Shown here: piece by piece, positions 1-9,539 of the stretch
Layout of the letters: each line of letters begins with the position of its first letter
Numbering within the stretch: position 1 is the first letter of the stretch
Assembly: GCA_011032825.1 (NCBI GenBank)
Contig: JAADJZ010000005.1
Span: 1,431,001 to 1,495,000 of the forward strand
DNA from: Massariosphaeria phaeospora
Taxonomy: Eukaryota > Ascomycota > Dothideomycetes > Pleosporales
Reading direction: 5' to 3'
Length of the DNA: 64,000 nucleotides
Program-made: the position numbers and the translations under genes
Notes under the pieces: generated by a model
Databases searched by the model: none
Told to the model about the DNA's origin: nothing
What the model saw: the letters and a program-made list of their open reading frames with translations, nothing else

Positions 1-1482
1 GGTTGAGGGCTTGCAGTGTTACGGCTGCTACCATAGCACAGACGAAGCTCTGCCACATGGTCTTGTCTGGAAAATAGTAGGATAGCTGCTCCAGGCTGAA
101 CAGCACGCCACCGATTGGTGAGCCGAATGCAACCGAAATACCTGCTGCTGCTGCGGCAGAAAGTACTTCTCGTTTCCTTGCTAGATTTCATTAGTATAAC
201 CCTATACCTAGTGGACGTTCGATCGGTACCTTCGTTGCCATTAACATTACTGAACAGTTTCATAAAGAGATTTGCAGAGCAGCATGCGACATGCACCAAC
301 GGGCCCTCCTTCCCTAGCCACAGACCCGACGCAACAGCGAGACACTAATTAGAGTTAGCGATAGTACACTTTTATTGAACGCAGAATGCATACCAGACCC
401 AGTGTTTTCACAACCAACGTCCAAGCGCCCAAGAAACGCCGAATAACGAATCCGCCCAAGACCGTCTTGATTTCGGCAATACCACTATGTTGCGCATATG
501 TCGAGAACTCGCGTACCAAGAGGCTAGCACATGCCGCGAAAAGAACCTATGCATGTCAGCCAAGTGCGTATTAGCACGGCACGGGCACTTACAGAAAAGA
601 GGACGAAAAAGATATACTCGACAATCCAGCCGCCGCCGAGCGAATTGATGCCCAGAGCGCTGCTCCAAGGGTGCCAGTCATGGCAATGGGAGTATTCCGC
701 GTACCCCCAGCAGCAGAAGCCCTTGTTCAGATAGAATCTGCCATCTCCATCGACGTTGCTGCAGTATCCCGTTTTCAGATCACCTAACCAGTCGCTAGCC
801 ACGTCGATGAAGGCCGCGATGCCCCCACTCAGGATGCCGGTGGCAATCAGGACTATCCATATCTGGCTGGCATCCGCGAGCTGCTTGATGTGCCCGAGAA
901 TGCCCGAAACACCCGTGTAGAGGTACCGCAGCCGCTGCCGCTCCTTCGCATACTCAAAAATCCAGTCGATGGCCGTGAGATCGTCGTAGCCGACGCGCCG
1001 TCCGGGCCCCTCGACATACCAGTCCAGGCCGGTCGCATCTTTGGTGTCCTGCAGGTGGTCGCCCGCGTTCCCCGGCGTGTCGAGATAGTTCAGGATGAGC
1101 TCTGTCGAGTCGTTGGTGCGGGAGCCGGTGCGCAAGTGCTGCAGCCGGGCTTGCGGCGGCCGTGGGACGGGAGAATTGCGGTCCTTGGGGGTTCCGATTG
1201 TCGAGGACAGGAAGCGCGAAAGGCCGAACGACGACGAGGCAGCCGCTTTCTGCCTGCGCTTGAAGGAGATGCTGGTGCAGAGTTGTCAGTGACAAGCCTG
1301 GGGAAAGCTTCACAAGGGGGGGACTCGTACTGTTCAGGCAAGCTGTGGTCTAGGGGATCCGACGCCAGCAGGCTCTCATCCTCGCTGTGGTCGTCGTCGA
1401 CGGTGGGCTGGCGGTTCGGCGTGCGGCTGGACGACGCTTCGGCCTGGCCATGGGCTTGCTGGCTGGAGGACGAGCTGGACAT
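1..1482 (-). CDS. CLC-family chloride channel/antiporter, N-terminal part (gene runs off the left edge)
   Basis: Five exons are visible: 1482-1331, 1271-593, 546-394, 344-230 and 180-1. Introns of 59, 46, 49 and 49 bp carry GT...AG ends and CTGAC/CTAAC-like branch sites. About 426 residues are present. A Ser-rich cytosolic leader and a basic stretch precede the transmembrane part. [11 protein letters not shown] is typical of fungal CLCs. The selectivity-filter motif GKEGPLVH keeps the gating glutamate that marks Cl-/H+ exchangers, and [13 protein letters not shown] follows. By family, such proteins work in Golgi, endosome or vacuole membranes (yeast Gef1 type) and balance charge during acidification. 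The remaining helices and the CBS domains lie outside the window. The start is the first ATG of the frame that splices cleanly into the conserved part. The gene shares a 406-bp upstream region with the divergent NmrA-like gene. Confidence 0.93.
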
Positions 1483-1888
1483 CCCCTCGACATGTAAGTG
1501 CAGGCGGTCGGGCGGGCATGTTCCTACGTGCGCATCGTGGCCCGTCGCTCTCAGCGCATCGCCCGTGAGCCGGCTTCAGAGCTTCGCGTCTGTGGCGCTG
1601 TGGCGCTCGCTTATGTAACCCCGCGCAAGAGCCGCGTTGCGCGTTCGACCACATCCACATCTCTCTCCGTCTCATCCTTCAGCTGCTGGCCGTCCTTCCG
1701 GAATATCCGCGGTTCAGTGCGGAAGAATGAGCGAGCATGTTGTGTCATTAGTCTCGTCCCCGCACCTGAGTTTGGCGTCATGAATGATGCAATAGGCGAC
1801 TAATCAACGGTCTGCATTGTCTGCACCATAAGTTTGCGTTTCCGCCAGATCACCAACGCGTAAATCTGTCTAAAAGCTCCACTCTATT
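1483..1888. promoter_or_regulatory. Divergent intergenic region between CLC and NmrA-like genes
   Basis: This 406-bp stretch separates two start codons pointing away from each other, so it must hold both promoters and 5' UTRs. I see no clear TATA box and no further gene. Confidence 0.5.
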
Positions 1889-2833
1889 ATGGCACCCTCG
1901 TTTCTGATTGTTGGCGCCACTGGCAACACGGGTCGAGGCGTTGTGGAAACACTCTCAAAGCGGCTGGAAACCACGCAAGCCTGGTCTGGATACCGACTCC
2001 TCGCGCTCACGCGTTCCTCGAAGAATCCCGCAGCACAACAGCTTGCCAAATTGCCGCGTGTCGAGGTAGTCGAGCAAAACTGGGTCGAGATCACCGCTGA
2101 CTGGCTCCGCGAACACGAGGTTGCCAGAGCTTTCATTGCATCACACAATCAGCCAAATCAATTCGCCGAAGAATCAACTTTCCACGTCGCAGCTCTACGA
2201 GCAGGTGTCAAATATGTTGTGAGGATCTCGACAACAGCTGCAAACGTCCACCCGGATTATCCTGCTTACTATCCACGTACACATTGGGCCATCGAGGCTA
2301 TGCTAAGCTCACCCGAATTCAACAAACTGCAGTGGACTTCACTGCAGCCGAACGTCTTTTCTTCATTTTACCTTTCCTCTGCCGCGGGACTGATCAAGAC
2401 GTTTCGCGAGAACGGCAAACAAGAGGTACTTCGCTTGATAGCTTCAGAAGATGCCCCGGTCGGCATTGTCGACGCTGATGAAGTTGGAATCATAGCAGCT
2501 AGTCTCCTGTTGCAAGAAGATCCTACTGCGCATAACCACGCCAAATACGTACTCAACGGGCCAGAGGATATTACTGGAAAACAGATTGTAAAAATGGTTG
2601 AGGAGCACATTGGCGAATCAGTCAAGAACGTCAGCTACAAGGACGTCTCATTCATCGACCAAATGGCTGCTGGAACCCAGGAATCAAAGAACGTCATCTT
2701 ATCCATTAAATACGCCCCGGAGACGGCGTGGGAGGGCAAATGCACAGCTTCAACGACCAGCAAGGAAATCCTCGAGCTTGCTGCGCCGAAGCGAACGCCT
2801 GCTGATGTGTTGAGATCATTGCTGGAGACGTAA
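1889..2833 (+). CDS. NmrA-like NAD(P)-binding oxidoreductase
   Basis: Single-exon gene of 314 residues. The dinucleotide-binding loop GATGNTGRG lies at residues 8-16, right after the first beta strand, as expected for an atypical short-chain dehydrogenase/NmrA Rossmann fold. A later stretch (PYYPRTHWAIEAML-like, about residues 125-145) occupies the position where family members carry the helix after the active-site region. Length is normal for the family. Members are either redox sensors (NmrA) or reductases acting on small aromatic substrates; the sequence does not say which. There is no signal peptide, so a cytosolic place is likely. No pathway partner sits next to it. Confidence 0.88.
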   Translation: MAPSFLIVGATGNTGRGVVETLSKRLETTQAWSGYRLLALTRSSKNPAAQQLAKLPRVEVVEQNWVEITADWLREHEVARAFIASHNQPNQFAEESTFHVAALRAGVKYVVRISTTAANVHPDYPAYYPRTHWAIEAMLSSPEFNKLQWTSLQPNVFSSFYLSSAAGLIKTFRENGKQEVLRLIASEDAPVGIVDADEVGIIAASLLLQEDPTAHNHAKYVLNGPEDITGKQIVKMVEEHIGESVKNVSYKDVSFIDQMAAGTQESKNVILSIKYAPETAWEGKCTASTTSKEILELAAPKRTPADVLRSLLET

Positions 2834-3704
2834 AGAAGCCAACATCAAAGAGACCTCTTGTTCTAGAGAGAGATGCATAAAGCACACTGTTAGCAAGAAA
2901 TTACAACACAAGTGCGTTGATTCCCTGACCCGCGTGCATGTGGATCGTGCGCTTGTCGGTAAAAGAACAGTGAGTTCTACCACGTCTCTCCACGCTGGGC
3001 ACGGAAGACCGAACCTCGTCAATAGCCTTTCAGGATGTGCATAGCACGGCTAGTAAAAGTACAGTTCAAACGACAAAACGAATGGCAACGTCACAAGCTC
3101 AAGGCTCGCGGCGGATCTCTTCCACCTATTCTATGGACGATCGGCTGCAGTACGTCAGCTGTTAGACGTTACGTGAGGCAATACGTTCTTACCGCCCACT
3201 TCCCGATCGGACCACATAGGGAGATCCAGAATTCGAGCAGCAGCCCCGCCTCCACCACCGTGTTCAATTGTCCCAGGCAACAAAAAGAACTTGGTTGTAA
3301 AATCTCCCAAGTCGGAGACGTCATCTAATATCGCAAGGTCTCAGCCCAGCAGACGTTGACCATTCAGAATGTGGGCAAGAACGAGCGACCCTCGAGCACG
3401 CGCTTCCAAACCAATCTATTGCCCGAATCGAGAAAGAGCACACCGCAAGCAAGCCAGCGCATAGACAACGGATTCCTACAGCTTCTTTCACCAACCCACC
3501 GGCACTATTTTCAACCCACATTCTTCCCACAACACATCAACAGCCAGCACATCTGCCGAACAAGAGCATCCATAAGGTTCGGATAAAGCCGTTAACCTAT
3601 CGTTTACTACACCAACATTTATACCACCACCGTCACAGGCGAATGCCCCTAGGTCATCTCCCGAATTACCTTCCACAGTTCACACTGAGTATTCCCCCAG
3701 TAAG
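2834..3704. other. Intergenic, no gene seen
   Basis: 871 bp with only short, non-conserved open frames. It should hold the 3' end of the NmrA-like gene and the promoter of the Pro/Ser-rich gene. Nothing else was recognised. Confidence 0.5.
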
Positions 3705-5081
3705 ATGGTTATTACCAGGTCCCACCTCAAACGGAAAGCCAGCCAGTCCCTGCCAGAGACACCCCGCCCTGGACCAGCCACGCCAGCGGACGCAGGTCCA
3801 GCGGACGCAGAGCCAGCGGACGCAGAGCCAGTGGAAACAAGCACATCAGCAGTCGCAGAGCCCGTGTACTACACACCAGTGTGCGACTATCCCGGATGCC
3901 AGTATCCCACATATCCGCCTAGCCCGCATATCCACATACCCGCAACATCACCATACGACTCCCCACAACGGCATCCAGACGGGCGCAGAGGAATATATCC
4001 GGCCCCCGTCCCCGCCCACGAACCCGCACGCTATGGCGCAGAAGCGGGACAAAATACCATGCCTATTGAGTCCCCACGGCTATCACGACCGCCATCGCCA
4101 TCGCCAAAACCCACCAATCACCCCCGCGCGCCCCTACGCCCCGGCTTCACAATGGGGTATACCCGCGTGCAGCAGTTCGGGTTTACTAGACTGATTCCGT
4201 CGTCGCAATCGCAATCGCAGAGACCCAGACCGCTATTACCAAAACCCACTTTCCCCCCCGGCGCGCCCCAACGTCCCGACATCACAATGGGGCATGCCCG
4301 CGTGCCGCAGTTCGGGTTTTCTAGACCGGCTCCGTCGTCGCAATCACAATCGCAGAGACCCAGACCGCCATCGCCAAAACCCACCTTTCCCCCCCGCGCG
4401 CCCCTACGCCCCGGCTTCACAGTGCCCGATGCCCGCGAGCCGCCCCTCGAGTCTTCTAGACTGGCTCCGTCGCCGCAATCGCAATCGCAGAGACCCAGAC
4501 CACCCTCGCCGTCGCAGCCGCATACGCCCACTATCGAGGCACCCGATGGCTTGCATGTCGCACCCATCGCGCCGATACTCTCTAGCTCCAGCTCCACAAT
4601 CCCACATGGCCCCGTCCCGCAATTCACCTCTTCCCGTCCGCCCTTGCCTATGCCCAGTATTGAGGTCCCCAGCCTCGGACCCGGACCCACGACTAATACC
4701 ATGCCCTCCAGTTCCAGCTCCACAGTCCCCCATGGCCCCGTCCCGCAATCCACCTTTTCCCGTCCGCCCTCGCCCATACCTAGTATCGAGGGCCCCGACC
4801 CTAGCCCCGGACCCGAACCCCCTGGAACGACTAACACCAGCAGCGGCAGCGGCGTCTACACCGCACCCCCGGCGCCCATGCTCCCCAACTCCGCACTCCT
4901 ACAAGGCCCCGTGCCACCGCGATCCGCCTCTCCAAGTTCCGGCGCGCCAGCGTCGTCACCGGGATCGCCTACGAGCGATGGCCGGTATGTGCCAAGGATA
5001 AGTGAAGGTCCTGAATGGTTGGATTCGGCGCTACGCTACGCCGTGCCGAGTGGGGATGAAGGGAGAAGTGAGGAGGGGTGA
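3705..5081 (+). CDS. Pro/Ser-rich disordered protein with tandem repeats
   Basis: Open frame of 458 codons. The protein begins MVITRSHLKRK and is then almost wholly Pro, Ser, Arg and Gln, with no recognisable fold, signal peptide or membrane segment. It carries three copies of a 45-residue unit built around SSQSQSQRPRP, followed by two copies of a 42-residue unit around PHGPVPQ. Because the repeat units are multiples of three, other frames and the opposite strand are open too, which weakens ORF length as evidence. The frame is preferred for its length and its continuous ATG-to-stop span. No function can be assigned. Intrinsically disordered nuclear or cell-wall-associated proteins can look like this. 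Confidence 0.5.
   Translation: MVITRSHLKRKASQSLPETPRPGPATPADAGPADAEPADAEPVETSTSAVAEPVYYTPVCDYPGCQYPTYPPSPHIHIPATSPYDSPQRHPDGRRGIYPAPVPAHEPARYGAEAGQNTMPIESPRLSRPPSPSPKPTNHPRAPLRPGFTMGYTRVQQFGFTRLIPSSQSQSQRPRPLLPKPTFPPGAPQRPDITMGHARVPQFGFSRPAPSSQSQSQRPRPPSPKPTFPPRAPLRPGFTVPDAREPPLESSRLAPSPQSQSQRPRPPSPSQPHTPTIEAPDGLHVAPIAPILSSSSSTIPHGPVPQFTSSRPPLPMPSIEVPSLGPGPTTNTMPSSSSSTVPHGPVPQSTFSRPPSPIPSIEGPDPSPGPEPPGTTNTSSGSGVYTAPPAPMLPNSALLQGPVPPRSASPSSGAPASSPGSPTSDGRYVPRISEGPEWLDSALRYAVPSGDEGRSEEG
4104..4508 (+). repeat. 135-bp tandem repeat, three copies
   Basis: The word CCAAAACCCA recurs at 4104, 4239 and 4374, exactly 135 bp apart, and the flanking sequence is near-identical. Each unit encodes 45 residues of the Pro/Ser-rich protein. 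Confidence 0.9.
4580..4836 (+). repeat. 126-bp tandem repeat, two copies
   Basis: CATGGCCCCGTCCCGCAA occurs at 4605 and 4731, a spacing of 126 bp (42 codons), inside the same reading frame as the preceding 135-bp repeats. Confidence 0.85.
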
Positions 5082-5750
5082 AAGGTGGGCTAGAGATTGC
5101 AGAGGAAGAAGGCGGTTGGATAGAACATGGTGGGAAGGTTGGCTGGTGAGATTTTCGAACATAACGACGATGACTCCAGGAGGGTGTGGAGTCTGGCATT
5201 GATACCGGACGGCGTCTGTGGGTGTGTCTGTGTCTGGCAAAGACATTGGAGGTCGGTCTTGAGTGACTCTCGCTTAGGAATTATTCTCCATCATCCGTTC
5301 ATTCATCAATCCATCTTTTCATGTCTTGCAATTCCGTCCCTTCCACTTGGTGGTAAGCTTGAGCCCCGGGCCGGCATAAGATCACGTGACTCGACCACTC
5401 CGTCATCCTGGGCAGGTTTTTGACCGTATGGCTAACCGACTGATTCCAAGTGGGGGTTCAAAAGCCCAGAGTTCCCCTTTCTAATCAAATAAAGCAACTC
5501 AAGCACTCGTTAGCCACACGAGAAGAACGCCAGCAAGGAAGTGAAGAGTGAATCTATTAGGATAAGAAGAGAAAGAGAATGCAAGCAAAACAATGCCTCA
5601 TCACTCCTTTCCTGCCATTATCCATGTCATGCATCGTTAGGGGTATTGCGTTGTCGTAAGCCTATGAGTAATACGTCGCCACCCCAACCTTTCCGTACGC
5701 CCTAGAACTGAGGCACAGCTCTTCGCTATTTTGAAAACCAGCATGGACTT
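5082..5750. other. Convergent intergenic region, no gene seen
   Basis: 669 bp between the stop codons of two converging genes, so it should carry both 3' UTRs. A single CACGTGA E-box-like word lies near 5383. No coding frame is convincing. Confidence 0.5.
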
Positions 5751-8032
5751 CTACCGGGCCAAAGCAAACAAGTAGTAGTAAGCTGCTGCAACAACCGCAG
5801 CCAGAATCGCTCCACTAGCAGGGTCAGTCATGCACAAGCTCGGAAAGAAGGACATGAAGCTTTCTGATGATGTTGGGTATAGGAGTTCGAAATGCTTACC
5901 CAACTTGTTTCCGACCGAACATAACACGAGAGAGCGCTTGGAACACGTTCTCTTTCGACGTCTTTCGTTTGTCATTGTCGGGTGGATTTGGAGTATTCTC
6001 CTTCGAAGCCGATTCGTCCCGGGAGTCTGTTGCTTCTTCACTCTTCTCAGGCGTGCGTGGAGGAGTAAGAGGAACAAGGACCTTGGCGGGTGTGGCGATA
6101 GCATCGTAAACCTTACCCCAATCCTTGGCCTTATCGTTCGCCCCATCAGTCTTATCGACACTTTCAGCCTCACTACCCCTATCAGTAGGGCAGTTTTCTG
6201 ATTCCGCCGACTTGTGACCTGCCGGAGGTGTTTCTGAGGTTGCAAGAGAATCGTGACGATCAGCGGCTTCAGCAGGAGTAGTTGCCAACTTTATAGGCGA
6301 AGGCACATCGGAGTTCACCGTCTCGGAGGAATCTTCCTCCGCCACAGGTTTCAGCAGCATATGAGGAGTGAGGGCACCAAGGTCGACCGAGGAGCAAGCT
6401 TGGGACAGTACTGAAAACTGAGGTGAGTGCATGTCATATTGATCCATCGTTGTCTCATCCTCCGGAAGGTGTCTTCCAATGGTAGCAACCCGCTCAAGGA
6501 TCAGATCCCGGCTAATAGGGAAAGATTCGAGGCTCGGGTCACTGAGGTTGGGATCAAGCTCGTCTGACTGCGGCAATGTGTGGGGCAGCTCGCTATTGGT
6601 ACCAGTTCGTTTTATGAAGAAGTATGAGGAGGGCATTTCACCGAACATAGGCCGAGGGGTAGCGTCTTCGAAAGCGAACGTGGGTTCACCGTCCTTAACG
6701 GCATTTCCGGAACTCACGCTAGAGGCACGCGAGTGTCGCTCGTGTGGAAACAGAGGCATGCCGGAACCATGTTGGTCTTCTTGATAGGCTTCATGGGAAA
6801 AGGAGGGGGCACGCTCAAGCTCGGAGACCTCATCCTCGTAGTCAGAGTCGCTAACCGCCATGCCGCCACTTCGTGTATATTCGCTGGCTCCGTACGCCGA
6901 GGATCCAGTTTCGTGCGGCATGAGTAGTTCATTCTCAAGCTCGCTAGAAGGAGTGCTTGCTTCTCGAAGGCCAGTCTCGTGTGGCATGAGGGGTGCGTTA
7001 CCAAGTTCGCTGAATGCCTCGCTATCCTCCGATAGTCCGGTTTCGTGTGACATCAACGGCGCTCGCTCAAACTCGTCATCGTGTTCATCTTCAGCCTCGC
7101 CATCGAGCTTTTCATTGGAAGCCTCTGGATTCGTTTGTTCGTTGGACGAGGCCTCGGACCCCTCCTCGATGATATCCATCTGCGGGGTTGACTTCGCTGG
7201 AACAGCGTTTCCGGTCGGCTCGAACGACTCATGCCGTAATAGGGGAGCAGCATCTAACTCTGAAACCCCGTCTTCTGTCATATAGTCGGCCAAGTCACCG
7301 GGCTCTGGTTCCGGAGATACAAGGACTTTGTCAGGAACGGCATCAGCAGCTCTCAACTCATGCGCCAATTTCTGGGCACTCGTGGCATCCGGTCCAAAAT
7401 CCTCACCAAACGAGGGGGTATTGTCAGTCTTCTCCACCACGAGACTGGGTACAGGCGGTGCGGATACAGCCGTTGCTGAGGGGATCGACGCAGGCTTGAT
7501 TTCGGGTTTGACGTGGATGACGTTGTTGCGGTTACCAACATCATCGACAGCTAGGATGGGTAAGCTCTAGAAAACGACCTCGTGATATAATGCAAACAAA
7601 CTCACCTGTCTCCCTGGTTTCGTCGAGCACCCAATGGTCTGGGCCGATCCTGATCTTGTACTGGTAGCTGCCCAGTGGGACGCCGTTGAAACAGCGGGTG
7701 AAGACAAGGTCCCCGGTAGCAGTCCTTTCCTCCCCAATGTCCATCTCGAGGGTCTCCCATGGCGGATCGCTCAGGGGGCTCACAAGATATACCGGCGGCT
7801 GGACACCAGGGTGGGTGAAGGTGATGGTGGCTCGATCGGTCATGGTGGCATCGGACGGGTCCAAGTCCACGCGGCGGGTCGTTTTGAAAGGATGCCGTTT
7901 CAGAACTGGAAGTGTACCGTCGGCGTCTGTCAAGGAAATGAGGTCGTCAGTAGATGCGAAAGCCGTCAGGTTGTTCGCCGACAGCAGCGCCTGGATGTGT
8001 TTGCGGGTGGCGCGACGCGTTAGGAAACTCAT
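5751..8032 (-). CDS. Tail-anchored protein with AMPK-type glycogen-binding domain
   Basis: Three exons: 8032-7606, 7550-5900 and 5814-5751, separated by 55- and 85-bp introns. The product is 713 residues. Residues about 50-145 form an AMPK1_CBM (CBM48-like) module, with segments such as PPWETLEMDIG and YQYKIRIGPDHWVLDE. By family it binds glycogen or other alpha-glucans. A long acidic, Ser/Glu-rich disordered middle carries six spaced copies of a short motif of the form PL-x-x-HE. The last exon encodes a hydrophobic helix (GAILAAVVAAAYYYLFALAR) that ends the protein, so a C-terminal tail anchor in ER, mitochondrial or peroxisomal membrane is inferred. The exon 1-2 junction was placed at the AG that keeps the frame; a nearer AG would give a stop. 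The role is probably tethering glycogen or a kinase/phosphatase to a membrane. Confidence 0.87.
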
Positions 8033-9539
8033 GGCGCCAAAGGGGTAAAGGATAGGTATAGCAGTATCCGTAATGAGTGATGAGAGGAATTGACTTACTA
8101 CCAGTGATGACGTTTGGCAGAGAAGACTATGGATGGCGAAGACTATGGACGGCGAAGACTGCGTATGGCAGCCGCCACGAGGGAGCCGTGGGCTCTGCTG
8201 CTCGCTGCTGCTCGAGCAAAGAACGGGCAGCAAGAGCGAGCGCGAGACGAGGGGGGCAGGAGAAGAGGTGAGGAGGTCCAACCTACGAAAGATGGCCAAC
8301 AACCGTCCAACGCGGCTTCCGGGGCTCACGGCGCGAGAGGCAGGAGGAACAGCGGAAGGGGCGGCGCGAACCGAGTCGAGCAGGCTGGAGATGGCTGGAG
8401 ATAGCCCTGGAGTGCGCCTGCGTCTGTCCAACGCAACAGGCCGCGTTGCCGCTGGTGCCCATCGTCTTACGCAGCCCCCTCTCTCCCCCTCTCTCCCCCT
8501 CAGTCGGGGGTTGAATTCTGTCGATGTGACGTGAGCACACACGGAAGCTTGGACCGCCCTCGGAGCCGGCCTCGCCCTCGGGGAAGCCACCTGGGCACTG
8601 TCAAGCCCGGTCAAGCGAGGCCTCAGACCATGGGCGTTGCGACTTTCAAGTATCTACGTGTTCCCGCGCTGCCGGTTCCAGATTGACAGGAGCCGTCTGT
8701 ATCTATGGCTTTGTTTTGCGAGCTGCGAACCACCATCGTACATCGGCATTTTGCGAGCTGCAGAGGATTACTTGTGGCTCAGGGCTTGAAGCAGCCACAG
8801 ATGACGTCATCGGAGATCGCCTGCCACCCCGCACTTCGAACATGCCCTTGACTGTATACCTACCACCTACCACCTATCACAAGGGGGTTTATCTTCTGCC
8901 TGTACCTGACTCCGTATACCTCCACGCCTCCTCGACTGGGCCCTGCTTCGTTGACAGTTGATGCGAGTGAGCTAGAGTATAAGTCCCAAGTTCAAGAGGA
9001 TTCAGAGTCACCTATCCCCCATCCGACGTAGGCAGCGATGGGACATCTCTTAGATACTCGATTCGAAGTTGCACTTTCTTAGGCAACGGTCAAGCATGCA
9101 GCGTCCTATCGAGAGGCGTGCATATCACGCACACTAATCTCCGGAGTGCAATCAAGTGTGCAAAATCTGGATGCACAGCCATGAGTGGCTGAGCTGGCGC
9201 CACCCTGCTTCAGGCTAGCTCGGCACAGGTTTTGCACTCCGCCCGGAAACCGGGCGGCGATCCACCCACCTTTTTGCACACTTCACCCTCCACGCACCAC
9301 TAAGAGTCAATAAAGTGGCCCTGTCCCTCGCGTTGCAAATACTCAATTCACTATTCACTTTTTTGACGAAATGTGCCTTGTGTAACAGTCGTCTTCCGTA
9401 CATCGTCGTCAGGCGACTGTCATATTTCTTGACCAGTCAGTTTCAACAGCTTCGGCACACTCAACCTTGGTACATCTGTACCGAATTTGTTGTCTTCTAC
9501 CTCTAGTACAGCGCCCTCGTCCAAATCTCCAGATTCGTC
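8033..9539. other. Divergent intergenic region with palindrome
   Basis: 1.5 kb between two start codons. It holds a GAGAGGGGG-type low-complexity run near 8480-8505, two direct copies of TTTTGCGAGCTGC (about 8715 and 8750) and a perfect GC-rich hairpin at 9239-9257. No coding frame looks real. Confidence 0.5.
9239..9257. promoter_or_regulatory. GC-rich perfect inverted repeat upstream of the Clr5-ankyrin gene
   Basis: CCGCCCGG (9239-9246) and CCGGGCGG (9250-9257) are exact reverse complements around an AAA loop, about 280 bp before the start codon. It could be an operator for a dimeric Zn-cluster factor or an RNA hairpin in the leader; neither is shown. Confidence 0.4.

Noticed and set aside
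4118..4837. Gly-rich 239-codon minus-strand frame over the Pro/Ser-rich repeats
   Set aside because: Mirror of the in-frame repeats. It cannot be fully excluded, but the plus frame is nearly twice as long.
7551..7571. Nearer AG at 7567 as the acceptor of the first AMPK-CBM gene intron
   Set aside because: It would put exon 2 in a frame with an early stop; the AG at 7551-7552 keeps the frame.
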